DNA of 64,000 nucleotides, from NCBI RefSeq assembly GCF_046244365.1, contig NZ_CP176395.1:5270001-5334000 (forward strand), given 5' to 3'. Every line of letters starts with the position of its first letter. Position 1 is the first letter of the stretch. This document shows, piece after piece, positions 37,528-46,061 of the stretch. Position numbers and translations under genes: made by a program. Source of the stretch: Paenibacillus_V sp046244365. Lineage in GTDB: Bacteria > Bacillota > Bacilli > Paenibacillales > NBRC-103111. The notes under the pieces were generated by a model, which made no database searches, was not told the origin of the DNA, and saw only the letters and a list, made by a program, of their open reading frames with translations.

Positions 37528-38119
37528 GCAAGTTTCCTCCCTCATTGCGTTGTTCTTTTTTGGAGTGATAGATCAGGAAGTTCCCTTGAAACACCATTTC
37601 ATCGTTCACATATGTAAACACCTCGACCTTAGCCTTGCCCTTGGAAATCGAGCGTACGTAAGCTTTGGCGATACATTTCTCCTCCAGCCGGACCGACCGG
37701 ATAAAACGGATGTCGGCGGAGGCCGTAAGAGCGACAGGATCGTTGATCACGGCGACTGCGAGCGAGTTGGCTTGCGAGAAGACATGGTGGCCCCGGGCGA
37801 TTTTCGTCCGCGAGAACACATGCTCTTCTTTTATCTCAAACATGGAAATTCCGCTCTTATCGAGCTGAAGATCGATGATCTCCCCGATGACTTCATGCAA
37901 AGGCAAAGAGCGCACCTGATCGTACGTTCGTTCAGCCATCAGCTTAAGCCGCTCGCGCAGCTCGGGAATGCCGAGCTCCAATCGGTCCAAGCGAATCGTC
38001 TGAATGCTGACCTGAAACTGCTTCGTCAGCTCTTCGTCCGTCATGAACGGATTTTGTTCGATTAATTTGGACAGCTGCTGTTGGCGCAGCCGTTTCGGTT
38101 GGCGTTCGATGGCGCACAC
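37511..38119 (-). CDS. fapR: Fatty acid/phospholipid synthesis repressor FapR
   Basis: FapR represses the fap regulon and is released by malonyl-CoA. The 202 residues have an N-terminal helix-turn-helix (MTDEELTKQFQVSIQTIRLD, 26-45), a linker helix (LGIPELRERLKLMAERT) and a C-terminal hotdog-fold effector domain (EEHVFSRTKIARGHHVFSQA). The start is GTG at 38119 with only a weak AAAGG before it. A FapR operator lies upstream, so it probably controls itself and the following plsX-fabHDG-acpP-fabF genes. Confidence 0.95.
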   Translation of the reverse strand: MCAIERQPKRLRQQQLSKLIEQNPFMTDEELTKQFQVSIQTIRLDRLELGIPELRERLKLMAERTYDQVRSLPLHEVIGEIIDLQLDKSGISMFEIKEEHVFSRTKIARGHHVFSQANSLAVAVINDPVALTASADIRFIRSVRLEEKCIAKAYVRSISKGKAKVEVFTYVNDEMVFQGNFLIYHSKKEQRNEGGNLHADRD

Positions 38120-38208
38120 CGCCTTTACCAGTGGTTTGAAGCAAATTTTTAAAGGTTATATTCAAGCCCCGGCTAAGCGCTGTTACGGCTTCGCATTGTG
38201 GGGAGCTT

Positions 38209-38225
38209 ATATTACCAGGTGCTAA
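38209..38225 (-). promoter_or_regulatory. Putative FapR operator overlapping the fapR transcription start
   Basis: The minus strand reads TTAGCACCTGGTAATAT, close to the remembered B. subtilis FapR consensus TTAGTACCTRRTACTAA in its left half. It lies about 90 bp before fapR and just downstream of a TTCTTT - 17 bp - TATACT promoter candidate (about 38231-38260), as expected for autorepression. Confidence 0.55.
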
Positions 38226-38381
38226 CGTGTAGTATATAGAATTCTCGTTCAAAAAGAAAGAGTATCCACAAAAACCGGCCCTGAGTATCAATAGCCGTTC
38301 TTAGCCTGCATGGACCGCCGACTCGCGCGTAGGTTTGTGCCCGATGCGCAGCCCGTACTCTGCCGGCATCCTCCTATGTGC

Positions 38382-38418
38382 AAAAAAAATAGCACCTCAC
38401 CAAAGATGAAGTACTACT
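38382..38418 (-). terminator. Rho-independent terminator of yceD-rpmF
   Basis: On the minus strand AGTAGTACTTCATC pairs over 14 bp (with G-U pairs) with GGTGAGGTGCTATT around a 3-base loop, followed by TTTTTTT. It lies 9 bp past the rpmF stop. Confidence 0.85.
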
Positions 38419-38426
38419 TTCTTCGA

Positions 38427-38600
38427 TTATTGCTTGATGATCTCTCTTGTTTTGTAAGTTCCGCAAACTTTGCAAACGCGGTGCGCCAATTTCAGCTCTC
38501 CGCAGTTATCGCATTTTACCATGCCCGGAACTACTAATTTAAAGTGAGTACGGCGCTTATCGCGACGAGTTTTGGATGTCCTTCTTTGTGGTACTGCCAT
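38427..38600 (-). CDS. rpmF: Ribosomal protein L32, zinc-binding form
   Basis: A 57-residue protein starting MAVPQRRTSKTRRDKRRTHF, the L32 signature, with two CxxC pairs (CDNC and CKVC) that bind zinc. A GGAGGTGGGA site precedes the ATG at 38600. It follows yceD by 37 bp, the conserved pairing. Confidence 0.97.
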   Translation of the reverse strand: MAVPQRRTSKTRRDKRRTHFKLVVPGMVKCDNCGELKLAHRVCKVCGTYKTREIIKQ

Positions 38601-38637
38601 ATTCCCACCTCCTTACGTTAATTCACGCCTGACTGCC

Positions 38638-39144
38638 TTACTTCTCTTTGAAAAAATCGGCTAAGCCAGCCAAGCGAGGGTCGATCTTGTCCTTCTTGCA
38701 GCTGCATGCCTGCTCGTTGCGATCAGCCCCGCAGTCGGGGCATAATCCCTTGCAGTCTTCGCTGCAAAGCGTGACGAGAGGGATGGATAGCGCAGCTGTT
38801 TCTTCTACTAACGGCGTTAAATCTATCGTGTCGTCGGTAACGAGATGAACGTCTTCCTCAAGCTCCTTCGGGACACTGGACGCTTGCCCTGCGAACCATT
38901 CCTGAAACGGCGCGTCGATCAGCTCTTCTACGGGCTTCAGGCAGCGCGAGCAAGCCATATGTAGCTCCACATGCACATTACCGGTTACTTCCGCCAGGCC
39001 TTCCGACATATTCGCTTGCAAATCCGCTTCCGCATTCCCGAACGAAACAACATCCTGCCGTGCTTTCAGCAAGCCGGTCAAATCCACTTCTCCCTTAATG
39101 GGAATGCTGCCTTTGGCAGCCAGTTCTTTTATACGAAGCAACAT
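38638..39144 (-). CDS. yceD: YceD/DUF177 family protein (YlbN)
   Basis: DUF177 proteins are conserved upstream of rpmF and are linked to 23S rRNA accumulation and ribosome assembly. The 168 residues contain the cysteine pairs CSRC near 93, and CSEDC...CPDCG...CSC near the C-terminus, and the family end DPRLAGLADFFKEK. ATG at 39144 follows GGGGTGAT and lies below a consensus sigma-A promoter. Confidence 0.94.
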   Translation of the reverse strand: MLLRIKELAAKGSIPIKGEVDLTGLLKARQDVVSFGNAEADLQANMSEGLAEVTGNVHVELHMACSRCLKPVEELIDAPFQEWFAGQASSVPKELEEDVHLVTDDTIDLTPLVEETAALSIPLVTLCSEDCKGLCPDCGADRNEQACSCKKDKIDPRLAGLADFFKEK

Positions 39145-39171
39145 GGATATCACCCCAAACAAACAAAGATA

Positions 39172-39201
39172 ATTATAGCTATAATCAATCCGTTTTGTCA
39201 A
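39172..39201 (-). promoter_or_regulatory. Consensus sigma-A promoter of yceD-rpmF
   Basis: On the minus strand TTGACA and TATAAT are 18 bases apart, both perfect hexamers, 28 bp upstream of the yceD start. Confidence 0.8.
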
Positions 39202-39426
39202 ATAGTTTATTGCCAAATTACGGCGTGATATAGTAAAAGGAACGTGGAGCATACGTTGCGATTTACTTAGGATCATGAAGAACTTTACGGCATAACGGAC
39301 CGATCCGTCAATGGAAACAACAAATTCTTTTTACAGTTTGGCCGTCGCCGTAACGTTTCATACGAAGCAAGCGCGCAGGCTAGCGGGGAATACGCCGCCA
39401 TTTCGCCCCTTTTGGAGGATCAGCTA

Positions 39427-40716
39427 TTGAAAACAGTGGGTATCGTCGTCGAATATAATCCGCTTCACTACGGGCATGTTCACCATTTTGAACAATCGAA
39501 GCAAGCTGCAGGCGCCGATGCAGCGGTAGCCGTCATGAGCGGCCATTTTCTCCAACGGGGGGAGCCTGCGCTTGCGAACAAATGGGCGCGCGCCGAAATG
39601 GCGCTCCGAATGGGTGCCGACGTCGTGCTCGAGCTTCCCGTCGCCTACAGCTCGCAAGCTGCCGAATGGTTCGCTTATGGGGCCGTTTCCGCCCTTCATG
39701 CGACAGGTGTGGTTGACAGCCTCTGCTTCGGCAGTGAGACCGGCGATATCGGCTGGCTGGAAAGGCTGGCCGATCGGCTGACCCGCGAGCCGGAGACGTT
39801 CAAGCGCATGCTGCAAGAGAGCTTGAACAAAGGCAGCAGCTACCCTGCCGCCTACAGCGCAGCCGTCGCAGCCTTCATCGGGAGCAGCGGTCAACCGGAT
39901 TCGGAGACGGGCGGTCCCACTGCGGATGATGAAGCGGACGAATCGCTATCGGACCGTCTGAACCAGCCGAACAATACGCTAGGCCTTCACTACGTGCTTG
40001 CGCTCAGAAGGCTCCAAAGCACGATTGAACCGCTCACGATCGCCCGGACGAAAGCCGGGTACCATCAGCAGATTGCGACCGATTCGCATATTGCGAGCGC
40101 TACGGCGATACGGCGCATCCTGTTCGAAGAAAAGCGATTGGACGGTATCGCCCCATACGTGCCTCCGTATACGCTCGATATAATGCGCCGCGAGATGGAG
40201 GCCGGCCGCGCACCTATGGAATGGAACCGTTATGCGAAGCCCCTGCTGCATGTGCTGGCAAGCCGCTCGGCGGACGAGCTCTCCACGTTCTATGAGGTCA
40301 ACGAAGGCTTGGAGAACAGGCTCAAGCAGTCTCTGCGGCTGCTCCCCCCAGGAGCCGAGCATCCCGTCGATGCGCTGATCGCTTCGCTCAAGACGAAACG
40401 CTATACGCGAACCAAGCTGCAGCGTACGCTCCTGCGCATCCTGCTCGGGCATAGCAAAGCCGAGCTGACCAGGGACAAGCTCCTCGCCGGCCCCTCCTAT
40501 CTTCGCGTGCTGGGCTTTACCGTCAAGGGCCGCGCTTTGCTTGCCGAGATGCGCAAAAAGGCGTCGGTGCCGGTACTAGTCAAAGTAGCCGGCCACCAAA
40601 CGCCTTTTCTCGAGCTCGATATACGCGCAACCGCGGCTTATGCGCTCGGATACGATGCCGTATCCGCGGACGAGCTGCACCGCGACTATTATCAGGCGCC
40701 GCTTCAGGCGGAATGA
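39427..40716 (+). CDS. tmcAL: tRNA(Met) cytidine acetate ligase TmcAL (YlbM)
   Basis: TmcAL makes N4-acetylcytidine at the wobble position of elongator tRNA-Met from acetate and ATP. The 429 residues show the nucleotidyltransferase motif NPLHYGH near 10-16 and MSGHFLQRGEPAL near 36. TTG at 39427 is chosen because GGAGGATC precedes it and it gives the family start. A polar ~20-residue insertion (near 157-180) interrupts the usual spacing. It is transcribed away from yceD-rpmF. Confidence 0.92.
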   Translation: MKTVGIVVEYNPLHYGHVHHFEQSKQAAGADAAVAVMSGHFLQRGEPALANKWARAEMALRMGADVVLELPVAYSSQAAEWFAYGAVSALHATGVVDSLCFGSETGDIGWLERLADRLTREPETFKRMLQESLNKGSSYPAAYSAAVAAFIGSSGQPDSETGGPTADDEADESLSDRLNQPNNTLGLHYVLALRRLQSTIEPLTIARTKAGYHQQIATDSHIASATAIRRILFEEKRLDGIAPYVPPYTLDIMRREMEAGRAPMEWNRYAKPLLHVLASRSADELSTFYEVNEGLENRLKQSLRLLPPGAEHPVDALIASLKTKRYTRTKLQRTLLRILLGHSKAELTRDKLLAGPSYLRVLGFTVKGRALLAEMRKKASVPVLVKVAGHQTPFLELDIRATAAYALGYDAVSADELHRDYYQAPLQAE

Positions 40717-40739
40717 TTTCCTTCCGCGGTATCGCACGT

Positions 40740-41903
40740 TTATTTGGTCGAAGCAGGCGACGCCGCCTGCTTGACGGGCAGCTTCGCCAAATAATCGAGC
40801 GCGTCGTCGATCGTATCCACGGAAACCACCTTCATCTTCGACTTTATTTTTTTGGCCTGATCGCTAGCATCCGATGCATTAGGGATGACGGGACCGCCGT
40901 TCGGATATTGATAATCCTTCGGCGCGAAGAAGATTTCCGCCCCTTCCCTGTCGGCCGCCACAACTTTATGCCGGATGCCGCCGATAACGCCTACTTTGCC
41001 CTTTTCCGGTTCGATCGTGCCGGTTCCAGCGATTCTGTATCCCTTCGTGAGATCCTCCGCACTCAGCCGATCCATGATTTCCAGCGAAAACATGAGCCCC
41101 GCCGACGGCCCCCCGATATCGGACGTATGAACCGTCACCTGCTGTCCCTCCTGCTCCGCCTTTATCGACCGCAGCTCTCCCGTTTCGACGCCGATCCCGA
41201 CCCGCTTTTTACCGCCATCGTTCGACAATACGGCCAAGGGCAGCTCCGCCGAAGCCGATACATCCCCTCTTTTATACGTTAGCTTGACGGTATCGCCTTC
41301 CTTTTTGGTTTGCAAATATTCGCTCAAATCGGTCAGCTTCTTAACCGGCTTGCCGTCGACGGCTTCGATCGCATCTCCCGCTTCCAGCATACTGGCCGCA
41401 GGCATTCCCGGAATTGTCCGCATGATGACGACGCCGTCGCTTTGAATGCGGTAGGGAACGCCGGCTTTCTTATAGGCGGCTTGTATGGCGTCGCTCTGCG
41501 AAGTCAGCATGACGATTTCCTGGCGCTGCGAGTAATCGTGCATGGATTCGCCCTTTTGCAGCACTTCCGTCTTCTTGCGGATTTCCATGTTTCCATTGAA
41601 CTGGGCGAACAGCAAACTGATGACGTTCGCTTCGAACGCTCCGACGGTTGTCAGCAGAAACTGTCCTTTCTCCGGCGGATCCTCCTGCTTGACCGATACC
41701 ATCGGACCGACATCTTCCGCGCTGCCCGGCTGGTAAATATAGAACGGCACCGGAATCATGAATAGCGCGTAAAAAACGATTATCCCCACCAAAAACGCAA
41801 TGGCGAACCGCGAAACGGTTCTCGGGCTTAGCCGGATCCGGTTGGCATCGCCGGACTGCCGTTCATACGGCTCCCTGATCTGATGGTCGTGCTGCTTCCC
41901 CAT
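40740..41903 (-). CDS. ylbL: PDZ-Lon membrane protease, SepM/YlbL family
   Basis: SepM-type proteases have a membrane anchor, a PDZ domain and a Lon-type Ser-Lys catalytic domain facing outwards. The 387 residues show a transmembrane helix at about 33-52 (FAIAFLVGIIVFYALFMIPV), a PDZ domain near 155-235 (MLEAGDAIEAVDGKPVKKLT) and the catalytic Ser in DIGGPSAGLMFSLE with Lys in GIRHKVVAA. ATG at 41903 follows GGAAGGGGA. Targets in this organism are unknown. Confidence 0.93.
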   Translation of the reverse strand: MGKQHDHQIREPYERQSGDANRIRLSPRTVSRFAIAFLVGIIVFYALFMIPVPFYIYQPGSAEDVGPMVSVKQEDPPEKGQFLLTTVGAFEANVISLLFAQFNGNMEIRKKTEVLQKGESMHDYSQRQEIVMLTSQSDAIQAAYKKAGVPYRIQSDGVVIMRTIPGMPAASMLEAGDAIEAVDGKPVKKLTDLSEYLQTKKEGDTVKLTYKRGDVSASAELPLAVLSNDGGKKRVGIGVETGELRSIKAEQEGQQVTVHTSDIGGPSAGLMFSLEIMDRLSAEDLTKGYRIAGTGTIEPEKGKVGVIGGIRHKVVAADREGAEIFFAPKDYQYPNGGPVIPNASDASDQAKKIKSKMKVVSVDTIDDALDYLAKLPVKQAASPASTK

Positions 41904-42058
41904 GGGATAGTTCCCCTTCCGTGACCGCCGGTCGGCAGGCTTGGTCTATTCGCCCCGTTCCCCGCGTAAACTTGTACCGAACCGGCAAAGCCTGTTCGGC
42001 GCTTCGAACAACTCCTTCTCAGCCAACGGTTTACTATATGCGAAAAAGAGGTGACGGC

Positions 42059-43327
42059 ATGTCTGCTCCCGCTATATCGTCAAACGATCGTCATACGACC
42101 GTTATTCTCGGTCTGTTTGCGGCCATATTGGTCATCCTGATTATTGTTTATCCAGATCAGGCATTTCAATCGTCCCTCCAGGGTTTAACGCTCTGGTGGA
42201 CCTATGTTTTCCCTGCGCTGATGCCCTTCCTGATCGTGACCGAGCTTCTGCTCGGACTCGGCTTCGTACATGGTCTCGGCACGCTGCTGGACCCGCTTAT
42301 GCGGCTTGTATTCCGCATTCCGGGTATCGGCGGCTGGTCGCTTGCCGCCGGCATGTTCGCCGGCTATCCGGCCGGCGCCGATATGGCGGCGAAGCTTCGC
42401 CGGCAAGGCGTCGTCAGCCGCGACGAAGCAGAGCGCCTGCTCGCGCTGACGCACCTGTGCAGCCCCGTCACGATGATCACGATCATCGGTGCGGGGTTTC
42501 TGCAGCAGGCGGAAGCCGGCGTGAGGCTGGCACTCGTGCATTACGCGGCGGCGCTGCTGGCCGGCCTCGCCGTGAGGCTGTTCGCGCCGCGCGGCGGCGA
42601 ACCCGGCGCTTCGGCGAGCCCGGAGCCCCATGCTTCGGGCAATGTCGCAAAGCGCGGAGCTAACCGGCACGGGCGCGGCCTTGCGGCGAGAGCATTAGCC
42701 GCGACGCAAGCCGCTCGCAGCAGCGACGGACGCGCATTCGGCAAGCTGCTCGGCGACGCCGTATACGCGTCCACACAAACGCTGCTCGTTATCGGCGGGT
42801 TCGTCATGGTATTCTCCGTGCTGAACCGCATGCTCTCGCAGCTGTGGCCCGCACTCGCGGCTCTTCCCCCTGTACGGGCGCTGCTGCCCGGGCTGCTGGA
42901 GCCCCACATCGGCGCCTTTGCCATCAGCCAGCTTCCAGCTTCCGCCTTGCTCACTGCAGCTTGTATCAGCGCAGCTTTAGGCTGGAGCGGCTTATCCCTT
43001 CATGCGCAGGTCAAGAGCCTGATTGGCGGAACCGATATCCGGTACCGAAGCTTTGTAACGGCCCGCCTCCTGCATGCGGCGTTCGCTTTCGTGCTGACGT
43101 TCCTCCTATGGCAGCCGCTTGGGTGGCTGACCGCCCGGTCGGCTCCCGTGCTCGCCGCTTTCGATTCGGCGTCCGCCGCTTTGCCCGGGAATGCGGTCCC
43201 GAACGCAAGTTCCCTTGTCTGGCGGTCCGTGCTGCAGTCCGGCATGATTGCCGCCATCATGCTTGCGGCATTCATCCTGTTATCCGTCATGATCGGATGG
43301 TTCTGGCGGAGCAGCCGACTCCCGTAG
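42059..43327 (+). CDS. ylbJ: Sporulation integral membrane protein YlbJ
   Basis: YlbJ is needed for spore cortex formation in B. subtilis. The 422 residues form a polytopic membrane protein of the nucleoside-recognition/Gate domain family: GLTLWWTYVFPALMPFLIVT, then GMFAGYPAGADMAAKLRRQG and LTHLCSPVTMITIIGAGFL. An Ala/Gly/Arg-rich cytoplasmic loop occupies about 185-235. ATG at 42059 follows GAGGTGACGG. It converges with coaD and diverges from ylbL. Confidence 0.9.
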   Translation: MSAPAISSNDRHTTVILGLFAAILVILIIVYPDQAFQSSLQGLTLWWTYVFPALMPFLIVTELLLGLGFVHGLGTLLDPLMRLVFRIPGIGGWSLAAGMFAGYPAGADMAAKLRRQGVVSRDEAERLLALTHLCSPVTMITIIGAGFLQQAEAGVRLALVHYAAALLAGLAVRLFAPRGGEPGASASPEPHASGNVAKRGANRHGRGLAARALAATQAARSSDGRAFGKLLGDAVYASTQTLLVIGGFVMVFSVLNRMLSQLWPALAALPPVRALLPGLLEPHIGAFAISQLPASALLTAACISAALGWSGLSLHAQVKSLIGGTDIRYRSFVTARLLHAAFAFVLTFLLWQPLGWLTARSAPVLAAFDSASAALPGNAVPNASSLVWRSVLQSGMIAAIMLAAFILLSVMIGWFWRSSRLP

Positions 43328-43334
43328 CATTCGG

Positions 43335-43847
43335 TTAAATTCCTTGCAGCTTCGTATATTTCGTGCGCATCGCCTTCTCGACGACCTCGGGTACGAGATC
43401 GTTGATCGGCCCGTCGAATCTTGCAATTTGCTTTACGATGCTTGAGCTTAAGTAGGAGTATTGCGTACTCGACATCATGAAGAACGTCTCGATGCTGTCG
43501 CTCATCTTCCGGTTGAGCGCCGCCATTTGCAGCTCGTATTCGAAGTCCGAAACGGCCCGCAGTCCTTTAACGATGACGTGGGCTTTTTTGGCGTTCATAT
43601 AATTGATAAGCAGGTCGTCAAAACTGTCGACTTCGACGTTAGGCATGTCCTTCGTCACTTCGAGCAGCAGCTCTCGCCTCTCCTCGACGCTGAACAGCGG
43701 ATTTTTGCTTACATTATGTAGGACTGCAACGATGACCTTGTCAAATACTTTCGAAGCACGCTGAATAATATCAAGATGCCCGAACGTCACGGGGTCGAAG
43801 CTCCCCGGACATACCGCCACGGTAGGCGTGCGCGTGTTGCCGTTCAT
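43335..43847 (-). CDS. coaD: Phosphopantetheine adenylyltransferase CoaD
   Basis: CoaD makes dephospho-CoA from phosphopantetheine and ATP. The 170 residues have the nucleotidyltransferase motif GSFDPVTFGHLDII near 15 and the ISSTQ-equivalent MSSTQYSYLSSSIVK near 127. The gene overlaps rsmD by 4 bases, the usual ylbH-coaD (ylbI) pairing. Confidence 0.97.
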   Translation of the reverse strand: MNGNTRTPTVAVCPGSFDPVTFGHLDIIQRASKVFDKVIVAVLHNVSKNPLFSVEERRELLLEVTKDMPNVEVDSFDDLLINYMNAKKAHVIVKGLRAVSDFEYELQMAALNRKMSDSIETFFMMSSTQYSYLSSSIVKQIARFDGPINDLVPEVVEKAMRTKYTKLQGI

Positions 43848-44449
43848 GGTTGATCCAGCTCCTGTCCTTGTGTTGATGAAAGATCGTTATCCGCCTTCGG
43901 CTCGTAACGGTAAATCGAAATCACGGTTTCCCCGTACTCGGCGCGCCGGATGCATACGCAGTCGCCGACTTCCTCCTCGTAGCGGTGCTCCGCGTCATGC
44001 TCGACGACGATCGTTGCCCGGTCATCAAGCAGGGCTAATTCTTGTAGCGATCGCATCAGATCCTCCGCGATTTTCAGCCGGTAGGGCGGATCGAGGAATA
44101 CAAGCTCGAAGCGCGCCTTCCGCTTCGCCAGCGCTTTCACGGCCCGGCCGGCTTCGTTGCGGAACACTTCGGCCCGCTCCTGCAGATTTGTCGCGCGCAA
44201 ATTGTCGTTAACCACTTCAACGCTTTTTTTCTCCATGTCGATAAAAATGGCGCGATCCATCCCGCGGCTCAGCGCTTCAATCCCCAGACCGCCTGTTCCG
44301 GCGAACAGATCGAGCACCCATCCGCCGCTGAAATACGGCCCGATCATGCTAAAAATCGCCTCCTTGACCTTGTCGGTCGTCGGACGCGTACCGGTGCCGG
44401 GAACCGCCTTTAACGGCCTTCCCTTGGCCGTTCCTGATATGACCCTCAC
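43844..44449 (-). CDS. rsmD: 16S rRNA (guanine966-N2)-methyltransferase RsmD
   Basis: RsmD methylates G966 of 16S rRNA. The 201 residues include the SAM motif LDLFAGTGGLGIEALSRGM (about 46-64) and the amino-methyltransferase motif FLDPPY (about 120). GTG at 44449 follows AGGTGGAG. It is the last core gene before the accessory region. Confidence 0.96.
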   Translation of the reverse strand: MRVISGTAKGRPLKAVPGTGTRPTTDKVKEAIFSMIGPYFSGGWVLDLFAGTGGLGIEALSRGMDRAIFIDMEKKSVEVVNDNLRATNLQERAEVFRNEAGRAVKALAKRKARFELVFLDPPYRLKIAEDLMRSLQELALLDDRATIVVEHDAEHRYEEEVGDCVCIRRAEYGETVISIYRYEPKADNDLSSTQGQELDQP

Positions 44450-44538
44450 TTCTGCTCCACCTTTATCCTATCGGTTGTATGCTCTATGGTACCACAACCG
44501 GAAACTTTTTCACAAAAAAATCGCAGGCCATGTATAAA

Positions 44539-44727
44539 TCATCCATAAACGGCAATGCTTATATCATCGGCATCGAAGGATGTCGTAGACAACCGCGGAG
44601 AAGACTTACGTTTCCCCATAAGCTCTTCGTCCGGTTTCTCCTCTCCCATGAAAGGGTCTCGTCGAAAGACGGGGCCCGATTTTTTTACATATCCCTTTAT
44701 ACATAAGGATTCCGTCTTCTTCGACAA
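44539..44727 (-). CDS. Possible 62-residue protein upstream of rsmD
   Basis: TTG at 44727 has GAGGTG nine bases before it and opens a 62-codon frame with a balanced, charged composition (KKSGPVFRRDPFMGEEKPDE; SFDADDISIAVYG). It is in the same direction as rsmD, 89 bp upstream. I do not recognise the family. The remaining parts of the 44450-44811 gap show no other gene. Confidence 0.4.
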   Translation of the reverse strand: MSKKTESLCIKGYVKKSGPVFRRDPFMGEEKPDEELMGKRKSSPRLSTTSFDADDISIAVYG

Positions 44728-44811
44728 TCCACTTCACACCTCAAGTTTTTAAAGTTGGGTACCGATTGGGCACCATTTTTCGTCAAAGAAAAAGCACCGT
44801 AGAGGCGGAGG

Positions 44812-45360
44812 CTAGAAACCTTCTAGTTTAATCATAAGCTCACGGTATTCCTTTTTCATTGCTTCGATCATTTCAGATGCGCCAAGATTAGCGTTTAATA
44901 TGTCTTTATACTTTTCTCCAAAAAGTTCTTTTAAAAATTCGATGGAGTTTCTTCCTAATGAATTAAATGCACTGTTCGAATCATAATTGTAAAAATCAAG
45001 CTTCAACCTTTCAATATGACCATATATTTTGTAAAGTAAAGCTAAATCGTCTGCTGACAAAAGTTCAATCAGATTTTTGAAATGTTCCGTGTATGCACTT
45101 CCTATTGCAAGCCCCCTTGCTCCGCCGCTAGATGCACGAATGCTCTCAATAACTGAGGCCATTATTTCCGATCGCACTACTTTTGAGCTAACCCGAAGTG
45201 CCTCAATTTTTATTTTCTTTCGTTCTTCATCTTGTTTAGTAAGAGCAATATTTTGCGCTTTTATGTTCATCTTTGCAGCCCATATACCACCTAAAATGCT
45301 TGCGGCTGCACCGATAGAAGCGCCAATAAAGCCGCTCAATAAATTATCCAATGTCCCCAT
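44812..45360 (-). CDS. Hypothetical membrane-anchored protein with glycine-zipper helix
   Basis: 182 residues, family not recognised. Residues ~6-30 form one hydrophobic helix with small-residue spacing (LSGFIGASIGAAASILGGIW), followed by a basic, cytoplasmic, mostly helical region. GGGGGGTGT precedes the ATG at 45360; the AT-rich composition differs from the core. The design (glycine-zipper helix then cytoplasmic helices) is like the protein at 51731-52297, without clear sequence identity. Confidence 0.7.
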   Translation of the reverse strand: MGTLDNLLSGFIGASIGAAASILGGIWAAKMNIKAQNIALTKQDEERKKIKIEALRVSSKVVRSEIMASVIESIRASSGGARGLAIGSAYTEHFKNLIELLSADDLALLYKIYGHIERLKLDFYNYDSNSAFNSLGRNSIEFLKELFGEKYKDILNANLGASEMIEAMKKEYRELMIKLEGF

Positions 45361-45412
45361 TAGACACCCCCCGTCATCATATTTCGACAATAGGTATCTT
45401 TTTCCTGCCGTT

Positions 45413-45442
45413 AAAAAAAGCCCTAGCTCGAGGATAGGGCTT
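45413..45442 (-). terminator. Terminator in the accessory region
   Basis: AAGCCCTA and TAGGGCTT form an 8 bp stem followed by TTTTTTT on the minus strand, after the gene at 45510-45764. Confidence 0.8.
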
Positions 45443-45509
45443 AATCTGATGATAGCAAAACGGAGACATCATGTTTTCACAAGAATAATGATTTGATCCA
45501 GTTATTGGC

Positions 45510-45764
45510 TCACAGGGACAGGACAGGCCCCGCAGTCATGTTAGCGGTCATATTCCCGATGACATCGAAAAACGCCGACCACATCAATCTCATATTAGAT
45601 GCTTTCTTTTCCATAGGCATCCCCTCCTTGTTTTTTGGTGTAGCTAACTTCATACTGAAGAATTTCAGCAGAGTCAATATTCCAATTATCAAGGGGATTA
45701 AGAGCGCTGCGCACAAGGTGGAAATCTGTCCTGATACAAGCCCCAAGGCCATAAGCCCTGTCAA
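45510..45764 (-). CDS. Small hydrophobic protein, possible fragment
   Basis: 84 codons with a strong transmembrane segment (TLCAALLIPLIIGILTLLKF, about 16-35) and a second, weaker hydrophobic stretch near 60-80. The start is unclear: TTG at 45764 and ATG four codons later both lack a good ribosome binding site. Not recognised; may be a decayed membrane protein. Confidence 0.4.
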   Translation of the reverse strand: MTGLMALGLVSGQISTLCAALLIPLIIGILTLLKFFSMKLATPKNKEGMPMEKKASNMRLMWSAFFDVIGNMTANMTAGPVLSL

Positions 45765-45849
45765 CCAATAACATGGAAAATATTATATCATGATCAAAAA
45801 GACATAGCTACATGTCATACATGGTTTTGTACGTCCTCCTTTCAAATAT

Positions 45850-45888
45850 AAAGAGCACCTGTTTCGTTAAGGAAACAAGGCGCTCTTT
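45850..45888. terminator. Symmetric hairpin, possible terminator
   Basis: Arms reading AAAGAGC-CCTGTTTC and GAAACAAGG-GCTCTTT pair over most of their length. T-runs on both sides are short, so the direction is uncertain. Confidence 0.45.
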
Positions 45889-45990
45889 CCTGAAAATATC
45901 TGATACGGTAAGTGCCTGAGGTTGGTCTTATAGCCGGGATGGTCGCGGATATCCGCTACGAGTTGGCTGTGCATAGCTGGCCTTAAAATA

Positions 45991-46031
45991 GAAATCATTG
46001 AACTATCGTTCCTCGTTAGCTCAATGATTTC
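45991..46031 (-). repeat. Cassette-type palindromic repeat A, 3' of the nuclease-like gene
   Basis: Perfect arms GAAATCATTGA / TCAATGATTTC enclose the core, which on the minus strand reads TTGAGCTAACGAGGAACGATAGTTCAA. It lies 30 bp past the stop of the gene at 46062-46856. Related cores occur at 48026, 49521, 49585, 50338, 50470 and 51075. Confidence 0.75.
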
Positions 46032-46061
46032 TCAAAATGTAATTTTCACTTTTCAAGCCAT

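Noticed and set aside
44450..44811. tRNA or attachment site at the core/accessory border
   Set aside because: I looked for a cloverleaf or a direct repeat matching the other end of the accessory region and saw none.
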